Below are positions 16,043 through 23,278 of a stretch of 64,000 nt of DNA, in pieces. This DNA comes from CAIQPS01 sp963783835 (GTDB taxonomy: Bacteria > Actinomycetota > Thermoleophilia > RBG-16-64-13). The notes beneath the pieces were generated by a model that was not told the origin of the DNA, made no database searches, and was given only the letters and a program-made list of their open reading frames with translations. The position numbers and the translations under genes are program-made. The DNA lies in the NCBI GenBank assembly GCA_963783835.1, contig CAWAOX010000015.1:489377-553376 (forward strand). The letters are read 5' to 3'. Numbering within the stretch: the first letter of the stretch is position 1; each line of letters begins with the position of its first letter.

Positions 16043-17176
16043 ATGCAGACGACCAAAGAGGAGAGTGCGCAGCGGAGGCTGGTAGGCCGGCCGACGGGCG
16101 AAGTGCTCATTGAAATGGGTCTGCTGACCCAGGAGCAGGTCGACCAGGCGGCGGCAGAGCAACAGGTCTCCCATCTGCGCATCGGAGAGATAGCTCTGTC
16201 GAAGGGCTGGGTGACCAAGGGCAACCTCATGCAGGCGCTTGCCCGCCGCCTCGGCTGCCAATACCTGGATCTCGCCGTCACCCGTGTCGACCCGGTCGCC
16301 CTCGAACTGATCTCTGAGCGCGACGCTCGCCGCTACTCCGCGATCCCCGTTAGTTTGGTGGACGACCACACCGTGCTCGTGGCGATGGCCGACCCCTCGA
16401 ACATCGTCGCCATCGACGACCTGCGCATCTTGACCGGCTTCGATATCGAGCCAGGCCTGGCCGCCAACGAAGAGATCGTCGAGATGCTCAGCAAGCTGCG
16501 CTCTGTTGGAGGCCAGCTCTCGGACGGCATGGATAGCAAGGTGGCGCCTTCTGAGGAGGAAGCGGTCGTCGACGACATGCGCGATATCCGCGAGCAAGTC
16601 GAGGCCGCACCGGTAGTGAAGCTGGTCAACGGCGTGCTGGCGCGGGCCGCGGACGAAGGCGCCTCGGACATCCATTTCGAGCCGCAGGCCAGGGATCTGC
16701 TGATTCGCTTCAGGCACGACGGCGTACTCCACGAGATCATGACCATCCCGAAGAGATTGCAGGCCGGCGTCATCTCTCGTCTGAAGATCATGGCCGACCT
16801 CGATATCGCTGAGCGGCGGGTGCCTCAGGACGGGCGCATCGGCCTCACCGTAGGGGGCCGGCCTATCGACATGCGCGTCGCCTCTCTTCCGACCGTCTAT
16901 GGCGAGAAAGTCGTCATCCGCCTTCTGGACCGCTCCAACGTGATGCTGCGCCTCGAGGACCTCGGGTTCTCCGAGCAGGCTCTCAACCGCTATCGCCGTT
17001 CTTTCCAGAAGCCATACGGGGCCATCCTGGTCACCGGTCCGACCGGATCCGGCAAGTCCACCACGCTTGTACGCCACTCTCAATATCCTCAACACGCGGG
17101 ACAAGAACATCATCACGGTGGAGGACCCGGTGGAATACCGGCTGGCAGGCATCAACCAGGTACAGATCAACCCTAA
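16043..17176 (+). CDS. pilB: PilB/GspE-type pilus assembly ATPase, 5' part (frameshifted)
   Basis: N-terminal part of the type IV pilus extension ATPase. Residues about 14-130 form a MshEN-type domain with tandem segments, the second (RIGEIALSKG and onwards) close to the c-di-GMP-binding pattern. The ATPase core begins with VVKLVNGVLARAADEGASDI and FRHDGVLHE and reaches the Walker A loop GPTGSGKSTTL at about 332-342. Directly after it the frame is lost: at 17069 one extra G separates CTT from TAC, and the protein runs into an unrelated tail ending at 17176. The correct continuation is in another frame (next entry). Either a real mutation or an assembly error. ATG 16043 lies 10 bases after aroE, with GGGGAGAGG upstream. 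Confidence 0.85.
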   Translation: MQTTKEESAQRRLVGRPTGEVLIEMGLLTQEQVDQAAAEQQVSHLRIGEIALSKGWVTKGNLMQALARRLGCQYLDLAVTRVDPVALELISERDARRYSAIPVSLVDDHTVLVAMADPSNIVAIDDLRILTGFDIEPGLAANEEIVEMLSKLRSVGGQLSDGMDSKVAPSEEEAVVDDMRDIREQVEAAPVVKLVNGVLARAADEGASDIHFEPQARDLLIRFRHDGVLHEIMTIPKRLQAGVISRLKIMADLDIAERRVPQDGRIGLTVGGRPIDMRVASLPTVYGEKVVIRLLDRSNVMLRLEDLGFSEQALNRYRRSFQKPYGAILVTGPTGSGKSTTLVRHSQYPQHAGQEHHHGGGPGGIPAGRHQPGTDQP

Positions 17177-17771
17177 GGCGGGACTCACATTCGCGTCCGG
17201 CCTGAGATCGATCCTGCGTTGCGACCCCGACATTGTGATGGTCGGTGAGGTGCGGGACAAGGACACGGCCCAGATAGCGATCGAATCGGCCCTCACCGGC
17301 CACCTTGTCCTGTCCACCCTGCACACGAACGACGCTCCCGGGGCCCTCACCCGGCTCACCGAGATGGGAGTGGAACCGTTCCTTACAGCATCCGCCGTGG
17401 ACTGCGTGATCGCCCAGAGGCTGGTCCGCAAGCTTTGCGAGTACTGCAAAGAGCCGCATAGCCCAGCGCGCGACAGCCTTCGTCAGGTGGGCTTCACCAG
17501 CGAGGCGATCGACAGCCGGGAAGAGATCACTCTCTTCCGAGCCGCAGGTTGCCCCCGCTGTAACGGCACCGGCTATAAGGGCCGCATGGCGCTCTACGAG
17601 ATCATGTTGGTGACCGAGGCGGTAGAGAGGCTCATCGTCGAGCGCAAGAGTGCCGATGAGATAGGGCGAGTGGCACGAGCGGAGGGCATGTTGGCGCTTC
17701 GCCAAGATGGCCTTCAGCGCGTGCTGCAAGGGGTGACCAGCATCGAAGAGATCGCCCGGGTCATCGTGTGA
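17067..17771 (+). CDS. pilB: PilB/GspE-type pilus assembly ATPase, 3' part (frameshifted)
   Basis: Continuation of the ATPase after the frameshift. It reads YATLNILNTRDKNIITVEDP, then the Asp box, Walker B (DPDIVMVGEVRDKDTA), the His box (VLSTLHTNDA) and the C-terminal zinc site with paired cysteines LCEYC and CPRCNGTGYKGR. Joined after CTT at 17066-17068 to TAC at 17070, the two parts give one normal PilB of about 575 residues. The TTG at 17067 is the formal start of this open frame but has no ribosome site; independent translation is unlikely. The next gene is pilT, 36 bases downstream. Confidence 0.85.
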   Translation: MYATLNILNTRDKNIITVEDPVEYRLAGINQVQINPKAGLTFASGLRSILRCDPDIVMVGEVRDKDTAQIAIESALTGHLVLSTLHTNDAPGALTRLTEMGVEPFLTASAVDCVIAQRLVRKLCEYCKEPHSPARDSLRQVGFTSEAIDSREEITLFRAAGCPRCNGTGYKGRMALYEIMLVTEAVERLIVERKSADEIGRVARAEGMLALRQDGLQRVLQGVTSIEEIARVIV

Positions 17772-17807
17772 ACAAGAATCGACAAGAGCGGCAGGGGAGA
17801 GCGGACG

Positions 17808-18875
17808 GTGGATGTAGGCGAGATCCTCACTGAAGTGGTCCAGGCCCAAGCGTCGGACCTCCATCTGGCGGTAGGCCTGCCTCCGGTCGTGCGCGTTGAC
17901 GGCCATCTCCGGAACCTCGAAGGTTATGCGGAGCTGACGGCCAACGAATCGCGCGAGCTCATCTACAGCATCCTCAACCAGGACCAGCGCCAGAAGCTCG
18001 AGACTGACTGGGAGGTCGACCTCTCCTACTCTCTGTACGGCCAAGCGCGCTTTCGGGTCAACGCGTTCTTCCATAAGGGGACGCTCGCCGCGGCCTTCCG
18101 GCTCATCCCAGTCGGCATCAAGACCATCGACGAACTGCAACTCCCCAAGGTGCTGCACAGCTTCTGCCACAAGCCGCGGGGGTTCGTGCTGGTCACCGGG
18201 CCGACCGGCTCGGGCAAGACGACGACGCTTGCGGCCATCATCGACGAGATCAACGAGACCCGGTCGGACCATATCGTCACCATCGAGGATCCCATCGAAT
18301 TCCTGCACACGCACAAGCGCTGCGTGGTGAACCAGCGCGAGGTGGGGAGCGACACGAAGGGCTTCCCCATAGCTCTGCGGTCGGCTCTGCGGCAGGACCC
18401 CGACATCATCCTCATCGGGGAGATGCGGGACCTCGAGACCATCCAGATCGCTCTCACAGCGGCCGAAACCGGCCACCTGGTCTTCGCCACCTTGCACACG
18501 CAAGACTGCCCGCAGACCATCGACCGGATCATCGACGTCTTTCCGCCTCACCAGCAGGAGCAGATCAGGGTGCAGATAGCGGCCACCCTGGAGGGGATCG
18601 TGACCCAGCAGCTCTTGCCAAAGTCTTCTGGGGCAGGAAGGGTAGCTGCCTGCGAAGTACTGGTATCAACGCCGGCAGCCAAGAACCTCATCCGCGAGGG
18701 CAAGACCCACCAGCTCTACACCGTCATGCAGACGGGTGGCCAACACGGCATGCAGACGATGAACTCCTGTCTCGCGGACCTTGTCAAGCGGAGCCATATC
18801 AGCCGCGAGCTGGCGCTCAAACGCTCCTCGGTGCCCGATGAGCTGGAACGCCTGCTGCTGTCCGGGGCCGCCTGA
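17808..18875 (+). CDS. pilT: Twitching motility retraction ATPase PilT
   Basis: Hexameric ATPase that drives pilus depolymerisation; 355 residues, typical length. Signatures: QASDLHLAVGLPPVVRVDGHL at the start (PilT N-domain), Walker A GPTGSGKTTTLAAI, Asp box VTIEDPIEFLH, Walker B DPDIILIGEMRDLETI, His box FATLHTQDC and the PilT-specific AAETGHLVF and GRVAACEVL segments. GTG 17808 has AGGGGAGAG about 7 bases upstream. It is in line with pilB and pilC and so part of one motor operon. Presence of PilT implies retractable pili, provided pilB is functional. Confidence 0.95.
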   Translation: MDVGEILTEVVQAQASDLHLAVGLPPVVRVDGHLRNLEGYAELTANESRELIYSILNQDQRQKLETDWEVDLSYSLYGQARFRVNAFFHKGTLAAAFRLIPVGIKTIDELQLPKVLHSFCHKPRGFVLVTGPTGSGKTTTLAAIIDEINETRSDHIVTIEDPIEFLHTHKRCVVNQREVGSDTKGFPIALRSALRQDPDIILIGEMRDLETIQIALTAAETGHLVFATLHTQDCPQTIDRIIDVFPPHQQEQIRVQIAATLEGIVTQQLLPKSSGAGRVAACEVLVSTPAAKNLIREGKTHQLYTVMQTGGQHGMQTMNSCLADLVKRSHISRELALKRSSVPDELERLLLSGAA

Positions 18876-19010
18876 CCCGGACCGCGGTAGCGGGGGAGAG
18901 GGGTCCGGACGGGCATCTGGTCGGGACTCGCTATAGCCCCAGCCGTCGGCGACCGATAAAGAATCAGAAGGCATATCTCGGCCCGAGAGCAAACGAGGAG
19001 ACGAAGCGGA

Positions 19011-20225
19011 GTGGGGACTTTCAGCTATACGGCCAAGAAGGAGCGCGGGGCCCTCTTTGTGGGTGAAGCCATAGGTGACTCCAAGGCAGCGGTCGTCGCC
19101 GAACTACGCCGAAAGGGCCTGACGGTCGTCAGTCTCGAGGAAAAGCGAGGTATGCCCGACCTCAAGACCTTGTTCGAGAACAGCAAGCGGATCAGTGTTC
19201 GCGATAAGGCGGTGTTTGCCCGGCAGTTCGCTACCATGATCAACTCAGGGCTTGCTGTGCTTCGTGGACTCTACATCCTCGAGGAGCAGACTCAGAACCC
19301 CCGGCTCAAGAAGATCATCAAGGCGGTCCGGGACGACGTCGAAGCGGGCAGTCCCGTTTCCGACGCCATGGCCAAACATCCAGCCGCCTTCGACCGGCTC
19401 TATATCGCCATGGTGAAAGCCGGCGAGGCGAGCGGCGCGCTCGATGCGACGCTTCTCCGTCTGGCCACACAACTCGAGAAGCAGGACAGCCTGCGCCGAT
19501 CCATCAAATCGGCCATGACCTATCCGATTCTGATCGCGGTTTTCGCGATCATGGTCATGATTGGCATGCTGCTGTTCATCATCCCGATATTCGCCAATAT
19601 GTATAAGGACCTGGGCGGGGAACTGCCCGGTCTGACTAGGATGATGATGGGCGTCAGCAACATGCTGAAGGGCTACTGGTTCATCATCTTCCCGGTGATC
19701 ATCCTCATGGTGTGGGCGCTGATACGGCTCAAGAACACCGAACAGGGCCGCAAATCCTGGGACCGCTTCAAGCTCAAGTTGCCGATGAAGCTCGGGCCCA
19801 TCATCCAGAAGATCGCGGTGGCCCGTTTCAGCCGGACCTTCGCTACCCTGATCGGCTCCGGTGTGCCCATCCTGCAGGCCATCGATATTACCGGCAAAAC
19901 CTCCGGCAATACCGTCATCGAGGAAGCAATGGTGGATGTTAAGGAAAGCGTCCGGTGCGGGGAGCCCATCGCCAAGCCCCTGATGCGCGTGTCGGTGTTT
20001 CCGCCGATGGTCACGCACATGATCTCCATCGGGGAGGAGACCGGAGCGCTCGACGGAATGCTGAACAAGATCGCCGACTTCTATGAAGACGAAGTCGACG
20101 CCGCCGTGAAATCTCTGACCTCGATCATCGAGCCCATCATGATGATGTTCGTCGGCGGTCTGGTCGGACTCATCGTCATCTCCATGTACCTGCCGATGTT
20201 CAACATGATGAACCTCGTCAAGTAG
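19011..20225 (+). CDS. pilC: Type IV pilus inner-membrane platform protein PilC
   Basis: The 404-residue platform protein on which the motor ATPases act. Two T2SSF repeats are visible: VFARQFATMINSGLAVLRGL at about 66-85 and VARFSRTFATLIGSGVPIL at about 266-284, each followed by ExG-type loops (KAGEASGALD; SIGEETGALDGM). Membrane helices lie at about 168-192, 220-240 and 375-397. GTG 19011 follows a GAGGAG site. The 135-base gap after pilT holds a 7-base-pair stem (CCGGACC with GGTCCGG, 18877-18908) but no clear promoter, so co-transcription with pilT is likely. Last gene of the plus-strand block. Confidence 0.94.
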   Translation: MGTFSYTAKKERGALFVGEAIGDSKAAVVAELRRKGLTVVSLEEKRGMPDLKTLFENSKRISVRDKAVFARQFATMINSGLAVLRGLYILEEQTQNPRLKKIIKAVRDDVEAGSPVSDAMAKHPAAFDRLYIAMVKAGEASGALDATLLRLATQLEKQDSLRRSIKSAMTYPILIAVFAIMVMIGMLLFIIPIFANMYKDLGGELPGLTRMMMGVSNMLKGYWFIIFPVIILMVWALIRLKNTEQGRKSWDRFKLKLPMKLGPIIQKIAVARFSRTFATLIGSGVPILQAIDITGKTSGNTVIEEAMVDVKESVRCGEPIAKPLMRVSVFPPMVTHMISIGEETGALDGMLNKIADFYEDEVDAAVKSLTSIIEPIMMMFVGGLVGLIVISMYLPMFNMMNLVK

Positions 20226-20240
20226 CTACTCGCTCGTCGG

Positions 20241-20264
20241 GGGCGGCCGGCATCGTGGCCGCCC
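20241..20264 (+). terminator. Hairpin after pilC
   Basis: GGGCGGCC and GGCCGCCC form an 8-base-pair GC stem around an 8-base loop, 15 bases after the pilC stop. No T run follows. Its place at the end of the plus-strand block, before convergent genes, supports a terminator. Confidence 0.5.
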
Positions 20265-20318
20265 GTCATCGCAGTGGACCAACGGCTGGTAGAACTACGC
20301 TTCCCCCGCGTTAGTCGC

Positions 20319-20338
20319 AATGCACGATAATGTGCATT
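20319..20338. repeat. AT-rich inverted repeat in a convergent gap
   Basis: AATGCAC and GTGCATT are inverted around a 6-base centre (GATAAT), and ATAATG/CATTAT are inverted around TG within the same stretch. It sits between pilC (plus) and apt (minus), an AT-rich patch in otherwise GC-rich DNA. It may be a terminator for the apt operon or a protein-binding site. Confidence 0.4.
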
Positions 20339-20399
20339 ATGTAAACTAGCATGGATGACGTTGCCCTCAGGGTGCTTCCGTTCCCCTCCCCGGGGCCGG

Positions 20400-20918
20400 C
20401 TAGACCGGGTAGGTAAGCAGGCTGAAGACGTCGTACCCCTGGAGGCGCTCGCGGCCGTGGAGGTCGGTGAGTTCGATGATGAAGGCGAGTCCGGCGACGA
20501 CACCGCCCGCTTCCTCAACAAGCTGGATTTTCGCTTTGGCTGTGCCGCCGGTCGCGAGCAGATCGTCGTGGATCAACACTCTCTGCCCGGGTTTGATGGC
20601 GTCGGCGTGCATCTCGAGCACATCCGTACCGTATTCCAGCGCGTATTCGCAGCGGTTGACCTTCCAAGGCAGTTTGCCGGGCTTGCGCGCGGCTGCGAAA
20701 CCTACACCCGTGGCGTAAGCCAGAGCCGCGCCCAGGATGAAACCTCTCGCCTCGGCTCCCAGCACCAGGTCCACCCGTCTGCCCTTCGCGTACTCCGCCA
20801 GCGAATCCACGGCGTATCTGAGCGCCTGCGGCTCTTGCAGGAGCGGCATGATGTCGTGGAAGAGGATCCCTTCCTTAGGAAACCCCGGGATATGGCGCAT
20901 GTACTTATCGAGATCCAT
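20400..20918 (-). CDS. apt: Adenine phosphoribosyltransferase
   Basis: Salvages adenine to AMP with PRPP; 172 residues, the usual size. Shows IPGFPKEGILFHD at the N-terminus, the ARGF loop, the RKPGKLPW flexible loop and the PRPP-binding motif VLIHDDLLATGGTAKA. ATG 20918 has AAGGAG 7 bases upstream; an in-frame earlier start would add 11 residues without support. It is the last gene of the gcvH-side group, 46 bases after ftsR. In many bacteria apt lies beside rel, whereas here it lies with signalling genes. Confidence 0.94.
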   Translation of the reverse strand: MDLDKYMRHIPGFPKEGILFHDIMPLLQEPQALRYAVDSLAEYAKGRRVDLVLGAEARGFILGAALAYATGVGFAAARKPGKLPWKVNRCEYALEYGTDVLEMHADAIKPGQRVLIHDDLLATGGTAKAKIQLVEEAGGVVAGLAFIIELTDLHGRERLQGYDVFSLLTYPV

Positions 20919-20964
20919 GGTGCTCCTTGATCGGAGAGACGACGCTGACAAACGTCACGAAGCG

Positions 20965-21654
20965 TTAGAGCAGCCTGTGCAGTTCCTTGTACAGGAGCAA
21001 CTGCATCAACTGGGACAGCAGAGACCCCAGGTCCTCCACCATCTTCTCGCCGTATTCGCGCTTGTCTGCATGAGAGGAACGCAGAGACGGCGTGGCGATC
21101 TGCTCCACCAGCGCCGCTTCCCGCTCAACCGACGACCCCAGCAGGCGAAGATTGCGAGGCTCCACCCCGAAGCGGACCAGCAACTGGCAGATGCGGGCTA
21201 TCTCCAGGTCGCTCTCGGTGAACACCGCTCCCTGCTGCCCGCGACGGTCGATAAGGCGATACTCCACGAGCAGACGCAGAAAAGCCGAGTCAATGCCGGC
21301 ATTTTCGCAGATTTCCGCCTGTGTATACACCGCGTCTTCACGCTTGAGACTGGGGCTTGCCCCCGGGTGGGCGGAGGTCATAAGTGGCTGGCCCGGACGT
21401 CCCGCGGACGTTCTGTCGACGCGCTCGCGGATGACCTCGAGCGGCAGATACTGGTCTCGCTGGAGGGTGAGGATTGCGCGGAGACGCCGGATGTCGGCCC
21501 CGCTGTACTTACGGTACCGCCCGGCGGTCCTGCGAGGAGCGAGGAGGCCGCGGTCCTCAAGGTAGCGGACTTTGGTGATGCTCAGGTCGGGAAAGTCCGA
21601 CTTCAATTGATTGACGACCTGGCCGATCGTCAGCAGGGCATCATCATCCTTCAT
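20965..21654 (-). CDS. ftsR: MerR-family regulator, FtsR type
   Basis: 229 residues. The N-terminal winged-helix HTH reads LTIGQVVNQL, SITKVRYLEDRGLLAP and AGRYRKYSGADIRRL, a clear MerR DNA-binding domain. The C-terminal half has no obvious metal or drug site. Gene order gcvH - garA - ftsR is the same as in mycobacteria and corynebacteria, where this regulator activates ftsZ; that function is inferred here by orthology and synteny. The ATG overlaps the garA stop by 4 bases (ATGA), indicating coupled translation. Confidence 0.85.
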   Translation of the reverse strand: MKDDDALLTIGQVVNQLKSDFPDLSITKVRYLEDRGLLAPRRTAGRYRKYSGADIRRLRAILTLQRDQYLPLEVIRERVDRTSAGRPGQPLMTSAHPGASPSLKREDAVYTQAEICENAGIDSAFLRLLVEYRLIDRRGQQGAVFTESDLEIARICQLLVRFGVEPRNLRLLGSSVEREAALVEQIATPSLRSSHADKREYGEKMVEDLGSLLSQLMQLLLYKELHRLL

Positions 21655-22130
21655 ACGTCTGGCATTCTGTCAGGGTTCTCCACGAACGCCAGCTTGAACT
21701 TGCCTATCTGCAACTCGTCGCGATCGAAGAGCCTCTGCTGCTCGATGCGCTTACGGTTCACGTACGTCCCGTTGAGACTATTGAGGTCCTCGACCCAGAA
21801 GCCTGCCTCATCCCGGAGGACCCGGGCGTGATGGCGAGAGACGGTGACGTCGTCCAGAAAGAGGTCACTGTGCGGGCTGCGACCGATGGTTATCACGTCG
21901 ACGTCGAGAGCAATCGTCTCCCCCTCGCGCCCACCGCCCGAGCCGATGAGCAGTACCGTGCCCTGCCCTCCCGCGTGCTCGAGGCCGTCGAGACCACTGT
22001 TCTCGCGGTCGGCGACAGAGTACGTGATCGTCGTCTCATTGGGGTCGAGGATGACCAGCCGGCTGCCACAGCGTCGGCAGTAGTTCGAGTCTTCGGTGTT
22101 GTGGAAGCTACAGGCAGGGCAGTTCTGCAT
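21651..22130 (-). CDS. garA: GarA-like FHA-domain regulator with N-terminal zinc ribbon
   Basis: 159 residues. Residues 1-25 form a zinc ribbon (CPAC and CRRCG). Then comes NETTITYSV at about 30-38, which matches the ETT phosphorylation motif of mycobacterial GarA (target of PknB/PknG). The FHA domain follows with GRSPHSD, VSRHHARV and LNSLNGTYVNRKRI, the phosphothreonine-binding residues being intact. GarA switches between binding its own phosphorylated tail and inhibiting 2-oxoglutarate and glutamate metabolism enzymes. ATG 22130 begins the ribbon; an earlier in-frame GTG-type start would add 25 residues overlapping the previous gene. Its own start overlaps the preceding gene by 23 bases. 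Confidence 0.88.
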   Translation of the reverse strand: MQNCPACSFHNTEDSNYCRRCGSRLVILDPNETTITYSVADRENSGLDGLEHAGGQGTVLLIGSGGGREGETIALDVDVITIGRSPHSDLFLDDVTVSRHHARVLRDEAGFWVEDLNSLNGTYVNRKRIEQQRLFDRDELQIGKFKLAFVENPDRMPDV

Positions 22131-22446
22131 CGCTCGTCCGCCCGGCTTTGTTCTCGTCTCCCCCACCCGGTTCGTCTTCCTCGACGGAGTGGCTGTATCC
22201 CGCAAACTGGCGTCGTATCTGCTCCTCGATACCTTTGATCACCCCAGGGTGCTCGATGATGCGGTCGCGAGCCAGCTGGTCGAGATGTGCGACAACGTAA
22301 GGGTCATTGACGATGTCCTTCACATGCCGTCCGCTCTGGGCCTGATGAACTATGTAGCGGACCAGCCTCTCCTGCCGGACGTCCACCGATAGATCGCGGA
22401 ACCTGCTCTCTATGCCCCGGGCCGGGGGCTCGTTCTTATCGCTCAT
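22108..22446 (-). CDS. Small conserved-looking protein of unknown function
   Basis: 112 residues, not recognised. The core (RFRDLSVDVRQERLVRYIVHQ, then HVKDIVNDPYVVAHLDQL and HPGVIKGIEEQIRRQF) is predicted helical with mixed charge; the tail is acidic and disordered. No membrane helix, signal or cysteine pair is seen. It lies between the RsiG-like gene (stop 9 bases upstream) and garA (23-base overlap), so it is translated with them. Start is ATG 22446; GTG 22452 two codons earlier is also possible. A role in the same signalling unit is inferred from position alone. Confidence 0.65.
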   Translation of the reverse strand: MSDKNEPPARGIESRFRDLSVDVRQERLVRYIVHQAQSGRHVKDIVNDPYVVAHLDQLARDRIIEHPGVIKGIEEQIRRQFAGYSHSVEEDEPGGGDENKAGRTSDAELPCL

Positions 22447-22455
22447 GGCCACCGG

Positions 22456-22731
22456 TCACTTGTTGGGCTCTGCCCCGTCGTCCCGCTGCTTGCCGCTGAG
22501 GATGTCGCTGAGCGCCGCCACATCGCCGCCCCGCACCAGTCCCCCGGCGCCGTGTTTCTCGCGGAGGCGTCTGACGATCTCGGCCCGTAGGATGTCGATC
22601 TCGCCGTGAAGAAGTCGTCTGCGTTTAGAGAGCTCGCGCTCCTCGGCCGAAAGACGGTCGGCCAACTCGCGCAACTCGTCGTCGCTGTACGACTGTACGT
22701 TGATGAGTCGTTCGAAAGGAGTATCGTCCAT
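22456..22731 (-). CDS. RsiG-like protein with one c-di-GMP-type motif
   Basis: 91 residues from ATG 22731 (94 from GTG 22740). The central helical hairpin reads LSAEERELSKRR then RLLHGEIDILRAEIV. It carries E31-x3-S35-x2-R38-x3-H42-x3-D46, which is the c-di-GMP-binding signature of RsiG, E(X)3S(X)2R(X)3Q(X)3D, with His in place of Gln. Streptomyces RsiG has two copies and holds the sigma factor WhiG when bound to c-di-GMP; RsiG homologues of deep Actinobacteria with a single copy are known. Here only one copy is present, so a dimer would be needed. No whiG-like gene lies in the window. Target and ligand binding are inferred. Confidence 0.6.
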   Translation of the reverse strand: MDDTPFERLINVQSYSDDELRELADRLSAEERELSKRRRLLHGEIDILRAEIVRRLREKHGAGGLVRGGDVAALSDILSGKQRDDGAEPNK

Positions 22732-22746
22732 GGTGCTCACACCCTT

Positions 22747-22775
22747 ACTATAGAGCTTCCCCCCAGAACCTTCAA
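22747..22775 (-). promoter_or_regulatory. Promoter of the rsiG-like - garA - ftsR - apt unit
   Basis: On the minus strand TTGAAG (22775-22770) and TATAGT (22752-22747) are 17 bases apart, a near-consensus housekeeping promoter. The predicted start falls at about 22740, so the transcript would be leaderless on GTG 22740 or have a 9-base leader before ATG 22731. Confidence 0.6.
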
Positions 22776-22824
22776 CCTGAGGTGGAGATACGTCACACCC
22801 GAGGATGACTCAGGTGCGGACCGG

Positions 22825-23208
22825 TCATTCTTCTTCGCTGATGAGTTCCTCGTATTCCTCGGGATTCATGAGGTCGTCGATCTCGGAAGGATCCGCGATA
22901 CGGATCTTGATCAGCCAGCCGTCCTCGAAGGGGCTCTCGTTGATCAACTCGGGGGCATCGACCACTTCCTCGTTCACTTCGACGACCGAGCCGCTCAGCG
23001 GGGCGTAGACATCGGAGACGGCTTTCACCGACTCGACCTCGGCGTAGGGCGTCCCCGCCGTGACGTCTGCGCCTACCTCGGGGAGCTCGATGTACACGAT
23101 GTCACCGAGTGTCTCCTGGGCGTAGCTGGTGAGACCAAAGACTGCGGTATCTCCCTCTACCCGGGCCCAATCGTGCTCCCTGTGGTATTTGAGGTTTTTG
23201 GGGTTCAC
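22825..23208 (-). CDS. gcvH: Glycine cleavage system H protein
   Basis: 127-residue lipoyl carrier. The lipoylated lysine is in VESVKAVSD at about residue 63, within the lipoyl domain starting YHREHDWARVEGD and including YIELPEVGADVTAG and EDGWLIKI. GTG 23208 is the start: AAGGAG lies 5 bases upstream, and the ATG two bases earlier is out of frame and hits TGA at once. No other glycine cleavage gene (gcvT, gcvP) is nearby, so it may serve lipoate relay or a distant complex. It heads the gcvH - garA - ftsR neighbourhood but has its own promoter, and a second promoter lies between it and the rsiG-like gene. Confidence 0.94.
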   Translation of the reverse strand: MNPKNLKYHREHDWARVEGDTAVFGLTSYAQETLGDIVYIELPEVGADVTAGTPYAEVESVKAVSDVYAPLSGSVVEVNEEVVDAPELINESPFEDGWLIKIRIADPSEIDDLMNPEEYEELISEEE

Positions 23209-23243
23209 ATGCGCTCCTTTCTCGCCACCATCGGCTGGCCGTC

Positions 23244-23252
23244 ATGATAGCA
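23244..23252 (-). promoter_or_regulatory. Extended -10 promoter of gcvH
   Basis: On the minus strand TGC is followed directly by TATCAT, an extended -10 element. The start would be near 23237, about 29 bases before the GTG of gcvH. No strong -35 is seen. It is divergent from the promoter at 23279. Confidence 0.4.
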
Positions 23253-23278
23253 CAGCAGTTTTTGTCCCCGTACGGGCG

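Noticed and set aside
18877..18908. Stem between pilT and pilC as a terminator
   Set aside because: The 7-base-pair stem has a long loop and no T run, and pilC follows in the same operon, so termination there is not supported.
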